A DNA stretch of 6,882 nucleotides from Desulfobacterales bacterium C00003060 (lineage in GTDB: Bacteria; Desulfobacterota; Desulfobacteria; Desulfobacterales; C00003060). Shown in pieces: positions 1-5,055 of the stretch; position 1 is the stretch's first letter, and each line of letters starts with the position of its first letter. The position numbers and the translations under genes were made by a program. The stretch spans positions 1 to 6,882 of the forward strand of contig MAXP01000322.1 in assembly GCA_001751085.1 (NCBI GenBank). Reading direction: 5' to 3'. The notes below the pieces were generated by a model. It was not told the DNA's origin. It did no database searches and saw nothing but the letters and a program-made list of their open reading frames with translations.

Positions 1-542
1 GTCCCAACCGTCAAACCTATTAGTATTCCCTTCAGGCCACCGCTGCTTAACAAGAAAAGCTTTTTAATGACTACCTGGGCCTCGGGAGGGATCGCTTCTT
101 TCATAAGAACAAGACCCAAGAAAAGTATTCCAAAGCCAAGCAAGATCAGACCGCTTTCTTTAACCCTGGCGCTTTTGAAAAAAAGATGCAGGACCATGCC
201 GAGTCCTATAGCCGGAAGGGCCCATTGGTCAGGCTTAAAGGCAACCAGTTGGCTCGTTACAGTGGTCCCGATATTCGCCCCAAGGATTACTCCTACAGAC
301 TGGAAGAAATCCATCAGACCCGCATTGATGAAACCAACAACCATGACAGTGGTGGCGCTGCTGCTCTGGAGGATGCCGGTTACAATGGTGCCGAGGAATA
401 ACCCGTAGACGGGGCGTCCTGTAAGGGTTCCCAGCACCCTTTTCATCCTGTCGCCGACCACTCTCTGGAGGCCGTCACTCATGAGATGCAGGCCGAAAAG
501 AAATAGCCCGAGTCCTCCGAAGACCTGAAAGAGGATGGCCAT
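1..542 (-). CDS. Na/Pi-cotransporter family protein, N-terminal part (cut by window edge)
   Basis: The minus strand encodes 180 uninterrupted codons from an ATG at 542-540 to the left edge, so the C-terminus lies outside. The visible part has a hydrophobic start (FGGLGLFLFGLHLMSDGL), then the family signature QSSSATT at residues 59-65 and GANIGTT at 88-94, followed by further membrane segments near 108-120 and 130-147. QSSS and GANIGTT are hallmarks of the PNaS/NptA (SLC34-like) sodium-phosphate symporters of the inner membrane; full-length bacterial members often carry a C-terminal PhoU-like domain, not visible here. A GGAAGGTG Shine-Dalgarno-like stretch lies about 10 bases upstream; an in-frame GTG directly precedes the ATG and could be used instead. 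It is the third gene of the leftward cluster, 91 bases after the DUF47 gene, which fits phosphate or related anion transport. Family call is firm; substrate is inferred. Confidence 0.88.
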   Translation of the reverse strand, partial: MAILFQVFGGLGLFLFGLHLMSDGLQRVVGDRMKRVLGTLTGRPVYGLFLGTIVTGILQSSSATTVMVVGFINAGLMDFFQSVGVILGANIGTTVTSQLVAFKPDQWALPAIGLGMVLHLFFKSARVKESGLILLGFGILFLGLVLMKEAIPPEAQVVIKKLFLLSSGGLKGILIGLTVG

Positions 543-594
543 CACAGGGCTTCACCTTCCCCAGAAGCCCCACAGGCAAAGACAGCCCTGACCC

Positions 595-629
595 CAATCC
601 GCAATCCGCAATCCGCAATCCGCAATCGG
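595..629. repeat. Tandem 7-bp repeat, CAATCCG x5
   Basis: Five head-to-tail heptamers occupy 595-629: four perfect CAATCCG units and a fifth, CAATCGG. They fill the gap between the DUF47 stop and the Na/Pi gene start on the minus strand. The unit resembles the CAAT-N3 heptamers at the two other repeat loci of this window. No inverted partner arm was seen nearby, so it is not an obvious terminator. Confidence 0.9.
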
Positions 630-633
630 ACAG

Positions 634-1296
634 TCATATCCTCTCCCGAATCACAAGGATATAGAGACGATCAGCCGCATCCTCAATGACGTCTGAGATA
701 TCGGTAACTCGTCGGAGGAATCTCTCAAGCTGGATCTTGTTGGCAAGGGGCAGGGCCGAGTGGAATATGGTCTTCATCAGGGCCTCCTCCTTCTTGTCAA
801 TCTCTGATTCCATAACTCCGACCAGGTTCATCTTTTCCCGAATGATGGCAAGCTTGTCATGCTCCTGCAATGCGTCATCGGGCCCAAACAACGCTGCAGC
901 CACCTGAAAAATACGAAACATTTCCATCATGGTCTCAACGATCTCGCGGAGGGTTTTCTCATAGTCCTCGCCAACTTCCGGCCTTTGATATACCACGACA
1001 TCAGAGGCTGTTTCGGCCTTGTTGGCTATCTTGTCGATAGACTCGGTCATCATATAGACATCTTTTCGCTCAATGGGAAGGAAGGCCCCGGAGTAAAGGT
1101 AATCGCCGATCTTTCTGCGCAGGATATCGGCTTCGGTCTCAACATGGTCGCAGCGTTCTTGGATCGATTGAGCTCTGGCTTCTTCCCCTTGAAAATGGGC
1201 CTCCAAACAATCCTTGAAACACGTTAGGCACTCCCCCACCTTACGGACGTGTTCATCTATGAGTTCCTTTACCTCTTTTTCCTTTTCGCTAATCAT
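634..1296 (-). CDS. DUF47 (PhoU-like) family protein
   Basis: This 220-residue, highly charged, all-helical protein matches the DUF47/TIGR00153 PhoU-like family in length and pattern. Acidic metal-binding-type repeats of the E/D-x3-D kind are visible, including ETEAD at about residue 53 and DVIEDAAD near the C-terminus (about 202-209), plus TESIDKIANKAE in the middle (about 84-95). Family members are cytosolic and usually sit beside phosphate transporters (PiT or Na/Pi), where they are thought to modulate transport. Here the neighbour downstream is a Na/Pi symporter, consistent with that. The ATG at 1296 is chosen because GGGAGG lies 6 bases upstream, inside the end of the activator gene. The activator stop and this start are separated by a single base (TGA-T-ATG), so translation is very probably coupled. 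No membrane segment or signal peptide is evident. Confidence 0.88.
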   Translation of the reverse strand: MISEKEKEVKELIDEHVRKVGECLTCFKDCLEAHFQGEEARAQSIQERCDHVETEADILRRKIGDYLYSGAFLPIERKDVYMMTESIDKIANKAETASDVVVYQRPEVGEDYEKTLREIVETMMEMFRIFQVAAALFGPDDALQEHDKLAIIREKMNLVGVMESEIDKKEEALMKTIFHSALPLANKIQLERFLRRVTDISDVIEDAADRLYILVIRERI

Positions 1297-1297
1297 A

Positions 1298-2341
1298 TCA
1301 ACCTCCCTTTTCTGCGGCTACGGGCTCACCCATTCGATCCACCTTGATGTCATATTTGTTGAGCTTGTATCTCAAGGTTCGAGGGCTGATGCGCAGTATT
1401 TTGGCTGCTCGTTCCTTGTCTCCTCCCACACGGTATAACACATCCAGGATGGCTTTTGTTTCTGCCGCCCTTCTAACCTCTTCCAGATCCATCAAACGTG
1501 GGGGGTCTCTGAAATGCCACAAGAAATCAGAGGGAAGATGCTCTATTGCCATCACATCATCATCGTTCATGATAAATACCCTTTCCAGCAAGTTCTTTAA
1601 TTCCCTCACATTCCCCGGCCAATCATAACGGCAGAAGATGTCGATAACCTCTGATCTCACCTGGAGCCCCGGCTTTTTGTAATTGGTCGCCAATCGATTC
1701 AGGAAGTGATCCACCATCCTGGGAATAGCCATCTTTCTTTCTCTCAAAGGGGGAATATATATGGGAACCACATGAAGCCGGTAAAAGAGGTCCTCTCGAA
1801 ATAACCCCTTCTTGACTTGGTCTTTGAAGTCTTTATTCGTAGCTGACACAATGCGTACATCCACATCGATGAACTCACTTCCTCCGATCCTAAGAAACCT
1901 GAAATCTTCCAATACCCGCAGGAAGTCCACCTGGTTTTCCAACGGTACTTCAGAGACCTCATCAAGAAACAAGGTCCCTTTGTCAGCCATCTCAAAGCAA
2001 CCCTTTTCTTGACGAATGGCCCCGGTAAAGGCCCCCTTTTCATGCCCGAACAGCTTGTCCTCAAACATCAAGCCTGAAAGGACGCCACAGTTTACCGGTA
2101 CAAAAGGGGTTCCAGCCCTGGGACTTTGCATGTGAATGATCTTGGCAAGCATCTCCTTTCCGGTCCCACTCTCCCCCATGAGCAGCACATTCACATCGTA
2201 TTGGGCCACCTCATGCACGACCTTCATCATGGAGCGCATCACATCAGACTCCAGGATAAACTCCTCAATGATAGATTCCTGGAGGTGCTTGGCATATGGG
2301 AATTGCACGTTCATAGGCAGTAGGCGTTCAGAGTCTCGCAA
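1298..2341 (-). CDS. Sigma-54-dependent transcriptional activator (AAA+ and Fis-type HTH, no sensor domain)
   Basis: A 347-residue bacterial enhancer-binding protein. Residue order, counted from the TTG at 2341: short N-terminal stretch (1-30), AAA+ domain with Walker A GESGTGKE (56-63), sigma-54 contact loop GAFTGA (103-108), Walker B GTLFLDE (122-128), sensor I SATN (166-169), arginine-finger region FREDLFYRL (181-189), sensor II WPGNVREL (241-248), and a Fis-type helix-turn-helix (about 300-330, AAKILRISPRTLRYKL). All catalytic motifs are intact, so it should remodel RNA polymerase-sigma-54. There is no receiver, GAF or PAS domain, as in PspF-type activators, so its activity must be set by level or by a partner. 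Start choice: the TTG at 2341 has an AGAGG nine bases upstream; the ATG at 2314 (codon 10) has no visible Shine-Dalgarno, but is possible. First gene of the leftward cluster and divergent from the sigma-54 promoter at 2752. Confidence 0.93.
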   Translation of the reverse strand: MRDSERLLPMNVQFPYAKHLQESIIEEFILESDVMRSMMKVVHEVAQYDVNVLLMGESGTGKEMLAKIIHMQSPRAGTPFVPVNCGVLSGLMFEDKLFGHEKGAFTGAIRQEKGCFEMADKGTLFLDEVSEVPLENQVDFLRVLEDFRFLRIGGSEFIDVDVRIVSATNKDFKDQVKKGLFREDLFYRLHVVPIYIPPLRERKMAIPRMVDHFLNRLATNYKKPGLQVRSEVIDIFCRYDWPGNVRELKNLLERVFIMNDDDVMAIEHLPSDFLWHFRDPPRLMDLEEVRRAAETKAILDVLYRVGGDKERAAKILRISPRTLRYKLNKYDIKVDRMGEPVAAEKGG

Positions 2342-2407
2342 GACCCTGAACCTCTGAAGCCGTAAGTAGTTAGCATGGGGTTTCGTTCATGATCTTGTGT
2401 TTTGGCA

Positions 2408-2496
2408 CTGAAATTGGAAATTTGAAACTTGAAATTAGAAATTAGAAAAACCAAAAGATATGGATGCGTTACCTGATTTCAAATTTCCAGTTTCAG
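2408..2496. repeat. Heptamer tandem repeat forming an imperfect inverted repeat
   Basis: Six 7-bp units run from 2410 to 2451 (GAAATTG, GAAATTT, GAAACTT, GAAATTA, GAAATTA, GAAAAAC). An opposing arm at 2476-2496 matches the reverse complement of 2408-2428 at 19 of 21 positions, with about 47 bases between the arms. The reverse complement of the unit is CAATTTC, so it belongs to the same CAAT-N3 style as the loci at 595 and 4971. Such AT-rich 7-bp-period elements recur between genes in many deltaproteobacterial genomes as far as I know; function is not established. Confidence 0.8.
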
Positions 2497-2591
2497 CATC
2501 CGTGTCCAATTTGATAATGCACGTTTTTTTTGAAAAAAAGCGTAAACTGGTGAATGAAGGATGCCCGCGTTTCTATTACTTTAATGCCCTA

Positions 2592-2616
2592 TGAGTGTCA
2601 AACGGATTAACACTCA
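2592..2616. promoter_or_regulatory. Inverted repeat TGAGTGT-N11-ACACTCA (possible operator)
   Basis: Two perfect 7-bp arms are separated by 11 bases. It lies directly upstream of the two GGCAA/TTGCC palindromes and 136 bp or more from the sigma-54 promoter. The arm spacing fits one face of DNA bound by a dimer, but no regulator can be named. It might be chance. Confidence 0.35.
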
Positions 2617-2620
2617 AAAC

Positions 2621-2634
2621 GGCAAAATCTTGCC
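2621..2634. promoter_or_regulatory. Candidate enhancer site 1 for the sigma-54 activator
   Basis: GGCAAAATCTTGCC is a 14-bp palindrome with 5-bp arms (GGCAA/TTGCC). Its centre is about 151 bp upstream of the start predicted for the sigma-54 promoter at 2752, a classic upstream-activating-sequence distance. Pairing with a near-identical site 20 bp downstream suggests cooperative binding by dimers of the Fis-type HTH activator encoded next door. That the neighbour binds here is inference. Confidence 0.65.
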
Positions 2635-2640
2635 CTGTGT

Positions 2641-2654
2641 GGCAAAAATTTGCC
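2641..2654. promoter_or_regulatory. Candidate enhancer site 2 for the sigma-54 activator
   Basis: GGCAAAAATTTGCC is a 14-bp palindrome with 6-bp arms (GGCAAA/TTTGCC), starting exactly 20 bp after site 1, so both would sit on nearly the same helical face. Its centre is about 131 bp upstream of the predicted transcription start. The two half-sites contain GG and GC, but only 9 bases apart, so this is not itself a sigma-54 promoter. Confidence 0.65.
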
Positions 2655-2710
2655 GGTACTGTTGGTTTTCAGTTGCGCTCTGCCGAGCACCCGCAAAGGC
2701 TAAACTCAAA

Positions 2711-2737
2711 CATAACATCAACTTATCATAACATCAA
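2711..2737 (+). repeat. 11-bp direct repeat, CATAACATCAA x2
   Basis: Two perfect copies (2711-2721 and 2727-2737) lie 16 bp apart in an AT-rich stretch between the enhancer sites and the sigma-54 promoter. This is where IHF or another bending protein would be expected; ATCAA is present in both copies but the full IHF consensus is not matched. Confidence 0.6.
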
Positions 2738-2751
2738 ATACTCTTTGTCTC

Positions 2752-2768
2752 TTGGTACGACACTTGCT
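2752..2768 (+). promoter_or_regulatory. Sigma-54 (-24/-12) promoter for the CBS-transporter operon
   Basis: TTGGTACGACACTTGCT matches the sigma-54 consensus TGGCACG-N4-TTGCW with one departure (C to T). GG at 2754-2755 and GC at 2766-2767 are separated by the required 10 bases. Transcription would begin near 2779, leaving a leader of about 119 bases before the CBS gene. The divergent sigma-54 activator and upstream palindromes strongly support the call. Confidence 0.85.
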
Positions 2769-2797
2769 GTAATCCCAACCATTCGGCAGGAGAAAAC

Positions 2798-2869
2798 ATG
2801 CCTTCCCGTAACCGGGCCGGCATCAAGGAAGCACGGTGCATAGAAAGTACGTGCGGTTCCATTTCACGT
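2798..2869 (+). promoter_or_regulatory. Structured 5' leader with alternative stem-loops
   Basis: Hairpin A (2798-2823) pairs ATGCC with GGCAT and CCCG with CGGG around a TAAC loop, burying the start of the small ORF. Segment 2850-2854 (CGTGC) can pair with GCACG at 2831-2835, or the overlapping ACGTG (2849-2853) can pair with CACGT at 2865-2869, so the two are mutually exclusive. No U-tract follows, so any control would be of translation or mRNA stability. It matches no riboswitch class I know. Confidence 0.35.
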
Positions 2870-2935
2870 GTAACACAGATCCAAAAGGAGGTGCGGCATG
2901 TCAAATGCCAAGAAGGTCAAGGATGTCATGGTTAA
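2798..2935 (+). CDS. Possible 45-residue leader ORF overlapping the CBS gene start
   Basis: An ATG at 2798 follows a good AGGAG (2788-2792) with 5-base spacing and sits about 20 bases after the predicted sigma-54 transcription start. The frame stays open for 45 codons to a TAA at 2933-2935, so it covers the Shine-Dalgarno and first 38 bases of the CBS gene in another frame. The peptide starts MPSRNRAGIKEARC, is basic with four cysteines, and resembles nothing I recognise. If translated, its ribosomes would pass through the CBS start region and could couple or interfere with its translation. It may be chance; the strong ribosome site is the only direct support. Confidence 0.3.
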   Translation: MPSRNRAGIKEARCIESTCGSISRVTQIQKEVRHVKCQEGQGCHG

Positions 2936-3422
2936 AATAACAGATTATCCGCATATTCCGTACTGGCTGAGCGTACGGGATGCTATCTCCATGATTCACA
3001 GCACCTATGGTGAAACGCCGGGCACGAAAGAGCCCCCCACGGTTTTGGTCTTTGATGAAAAATATCAACTCCAGGGCATGTTGACGGTCCATAACCTTCT
3101 CATGGGTATTGAGCCAAGGTTCCTCAGAAAGGATGAGAAGTCCCCTTACCAGGGCATTGATTGCGATGACCCTGCAAGCCTTTCAGTCCTTGCAGAAGGG
3201 ACCTTTTCCGAAAAGTGCAAAGAAGAATCGAGAAAACCGGTCAGCGAGGTCATGACCCGGATCAAGGCTGAGGTTGACGCAAATGCTTCTGTCTCCAAGG
3301 CGGCCTTTATCATGCTTCATGCAGGGGTCGACCTGATTCCCGTGATGGATGGCAAGAAGATAGCAGGCGTTTTGCGAATTAGTGATGTTTTTATCGAACT
3401 GACTGGAATTGTATTAGATTAA
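2898..3422 (+). CDS. Tandem CBS-domain protein (first of two paralogues)
   Basis: A 174-residue soluble protein made of two CBS motifs forming one Bateman module: CBS1 at about residues 8-75 (VFDEKYQLQGMLTVHNLL is its core) and CBS2 at about 112-172 (PVSEVMT to IPVMDGKKIAGVLRISDVF). A polar insert of about 35 residues separates them. Bateman modules bind adenosine nucleotides and act as energy or second-messenger sensors for partner enzymes and transporters. No catalytic domain is attached, so it probably acts on a partner, most simply the transporter encoded 15 bases downstream. The start has a strong AAAGGAGG six to seven bases upstream. A TDYPHIPYW motif at residues 15-23 is shared with the operon's last gene, showing paralogy. 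It is the first gene after the sigma-54 promoter. Confidence 0.9.
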   Translation: MSNAKKVKDVMVKITDYPHIPYWLSVRDAISMIHSTYGETPGTKEPPTVLVFDEKYQLQGMLTVHNLLMGIEPRFLRKDEKSPYQGIDCDDPASLSVLAEGTFSEKCKEESRKPVSEVMTRIKAEVDANASVSKAAFIMLHAGVDLIPVMDGKKIAGVLRISDVFIELTGIVLD

Positions 3423-3437
3423 AGGGGGTTGTGTATC

Positions 3438-4967
3438 ATGGTTGAAAATAGTGAACCGATTGCTTCCGGGCATGGCCTTCCGGAGATGCCGGACGAGATC
3501 ATTTTTGCTCCGGAAAAGCCGAAACTGGACTGGAAGCGTCTGCTTTTCATGACAATAGGGATCGTACTGTTCGCAGTCGTCTATTATGCCTCACCATGGC
3601 CGGATGCCGTAGATCCTATGGGAGAGCATTTTGTTCTATCCAAACAGGCAAAGGGGGCACTGGCCGTTTTTTTGCTGGCCGGCACCTGGTGGGTATTTGA
3701 GGTTGTGCCGATTGGAGTAACCAGTATCACCATCGGGGTAATGCAAGCCCTTTTTCTGATCAGACCTGCCAAAGTGGCCTTCAAGGACTTCATGGACCCT
3801 TCCGTGATGTTTATCTTTGGCTCAATTGTTATCGGCATGGTCTTTACTAAGACGGGACTAACCAGGCGCCTGGCGTATAAGATGTTGGTAATTGTGGGAG
3901 AAAAGACCAGCATGATTTATCTAGGCTGTTTTGTGGTAACAGCAGCCCTGACCCACGTCATGGCCCACACAGCAGTTGCTGCTACCATATATCCCCTCCT
4001 TCTGGCCATCTATGCGCTTTATGGAGAAGGTGACAAACAGACCAAATTCGGAAAAGGGCTTTTCATAGGCATGGCCTATGTGGCCGGAGCGGGGAGCATC
4101 ATTACCCTTTTGGGTGCAGCACGGGGCGCTGTGGCCATCGGCTTTTTCAACGACATTATGGGAAGGGATATCAGCTTTTTTGACGTGACCTACTACATGT
4201 TTATCCCTGGATGGCTGATGGTCTTTGTCCTTTGGGGATTTTTCATGGTCGTTTTGAAACCTGAGAAAAAAACCATTCCCGGCCTCCGGGAGAAGGCCAA
4301 ACGACTCAATGCCGAATTGGGAAGGATTTCCAAGCAAGAGATACTGGCCGCAGCCATTGTAGTTGCGGTGATTCTGTTCATGGGTCTTCGGTCCTTTATC
4401 CCTGAACTGAAAGTACTCAATAAGTCGGCGATTGTTCTGGTTTCGACCATCCTGTTCTTCCTGACAAAAATCCTGGATATTGAAGATCTCGAAGAGATCC
4501 CCTGGAACATTATCCTCCTTTTTGCCGGGGCTATGAGCATCGGTTTTTGCCTCTGGGAAACAGGTGCGGCAAAATGGCTGGCTGTCAACTGGCTGGTAAT
4601 GTTCCAAGAGGCCAACTGGTTTGTGTTTGTCATGGGTATTGCCTTTTTTGTCATGATTATGACGAACTTCATCATGAACGTGGCGGCTATTGCCATCTCC
4701 CTTCCTGTGGCATTGGTGATTGCGCCTTACCTGGGAGTGTCTGGAGAGGTAGTTCTTTTTGCATCGCTTGTGGTAGCCGGCATGCCCTTTCTCCTGCTCG
4801 TGGGTGCGGCTCCGAACGCCATAGCCTACGATTCAAAGCAGTTTTCCACGGGCGAATTCTTTCTCTATGGCATCCCAGCCAGCGTCATTCTGATGCTCCT
4901 GGTGGCCCTTAGCGCCGCAGTGATCTGGCCGGTGTTGGGGATGCAGATCACGGTCCCAACGCCGTAA
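3438..4967 (+). CDS. DASS/SLC13-family anion transporter with altered SNT motifs
   Basis: A 509-residue integral inner-membrane protein of the divalent anion:Na+ symporter (DASS, ArsB/NhaD-like) fold. A cytosolic N-terminus of about 35 residues is followed by about 11-12 hydrophobic segments in two inverted-topology halves linked by a charged loop near residues 275-300. Family landmarks are the FEVVPIGVT stretch (about 87-95), the WNIILLFAGAMSIG segment (356-369) and GAAPNAIAYDSKQF near 456-469. The usual SNT signatures, which hold sodium and substrate, read AHT (176-178) and MNV (413-415), and the first-half TPPN-like loop reads GAARG (226-230). Substrate is therefore not assignable; bicarbonate, sulfate or a dicarboxylate are all possible. 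The ATG at 3438 has GGGGG nine bases upstream; a TTG nine bases earlier is less likely. It sits between a CBS protein and a carbonic-anhydrase-like gene. Confidence 0.87.
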   Translation: MVENSEPIASGHGLPEMPDEIIFAPEKPKLDWKRLLFMTIGIVLFAVVYYASPWPDAVDPMGEHFVLSKQAKGALAVFLLAGTWWVFEVVPIGVTSITIGVMQALFLIRPAKVAFKDFMDPSVMFIFGSIVIGMVFTKTGLTRRLAYKMLVIVGEKTSMIYLGCFVVTAALTHVMAHTAVAATIYPLLLAIYALYGEGDKQTKFGKGLFIGMAYVAGAGSIITLLGAARGAVAIGFFNDIMGRDISFFDVTYYMFIPGWLMVFVLWGFFMVVLKPEKKTIPGLREKAKRLNAELGRISKQEILAAAIVVAVILFMGLRSFIPELKVLNKSAIVLVSTILFFLTKILDIEDLEEIPWNIILLFAGAMSIGFCLWETGAAKWLAVNWLVMFQEANWFVFVMGIAFFVMIMTNFIMNVAAIAISLPVALVIAPYLGVSGEVVLFASLVVAGMPFLLLVGAAPNAIAYDSKQFSTGEFFLYGIPASVILMLLVALSAAVIWPVLGMQITVPTP

Positions 4968-4970
4968 CAA

Positions 4971-5040
4971 GGATTGACGATTGATTGTTTGAAAGGATAA
5001 GCCCTTTATCCTTCAACATTCAATCGTCAATATTCAATTT
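4971..5040 (+). repeat. Intra-operon 7-bp-period hairpin element
   Basis: The only sizeable gap inside the operon (88 bases) is filled by an imperfect palindrome. Its apex is GGATAA-GCCCT-TTATCC (4995-5011), and the stem continues outward through ATTGACGATTGA on the left and TCAATCGTCAAT on the right with a few bulges. Both arms show 7-base steps (CAACATT, CAATCGT, CAATATT, CAATTTA on the right). There is no run of T after it, so it is unlikely to be a simple terminator; it may stabilise or process the mRNA between the transporter and the downstream gene. The ribosome site GGAGG of the next gene follows at 5046. Confidence 0.75.
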
Positions 5041-5055
5041 ATACCGGAGGTTCAT

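Larger units (their letters stand above)
2342..2897. other. Divergent intergenic regulatory region (about 556 bp)
   Basis: No convincing protein gene of normal size lies here. From left to right it holds the activator's start region, a 7-bp-period inverted repeat (2408-2496), a T8/A7 tract (2521-2543), a 7-bp-arm inverted repeat (2592-2616), two 14-bp palindromes (2621-2654), an 11-bp direct repeat (2711-2737), a sigma-54 promoter (2752-2768) and a structured leader with a small ORF. The promoter for the leftward activator gene could not be identified with confidence; GATAAT-type hexamers exist but only with poor -35 partners. Confidence 0.8.

Noticed and set aside
67..401. Plus-strand open frames of 113 and 71 codons
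   Set aside because: They lie opposite the Na/Pi-cotransporter gene, whose QSSSATT and GANIGTT motifs fix the true strand and frame.
595..629. Short tandem array considered as a CRISPR fragment
   Set aside because: Units are 7 bp with no spacers, unlike CRISPR repeats; the same holds for the array at 2410-2451.
2403..2417. Possible sigma-54 promoter TGGCAC...TTGG
   Set aside because: The -12 element reads GG instead of GC, it is within the heptamer repeat, and it is about 490 bases from the CBS gene.
2521..2543. T8/A7 tract with ACG/CGT ends considered as a terminator
   Set aside because: The stem would be purely A-T with no GC core; it is more likely a curved A-tract of unknown effect.
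2595..2843. 82-codon open frame in the divergent regulatory region
   Set aside because: It begins with a GTG lacking a ribosome site and runs through the palindromes and sigma-54 promoter; the peptide looks random.
3921..4607. 228-codon open frame on the minus strand inside the transporter gene
   Set aside because: It is antisense to a clear membrane-protein gene, is rich in His, Gln and Asn without domain-like pattern, and has no convincing ribosome site.
4929..4945. GG-N10-GC spacing at the end of the transporter gene
   Set aside because: The flanking bases fit the sigma-54 consensus poorly and the match lies in coding sequence.
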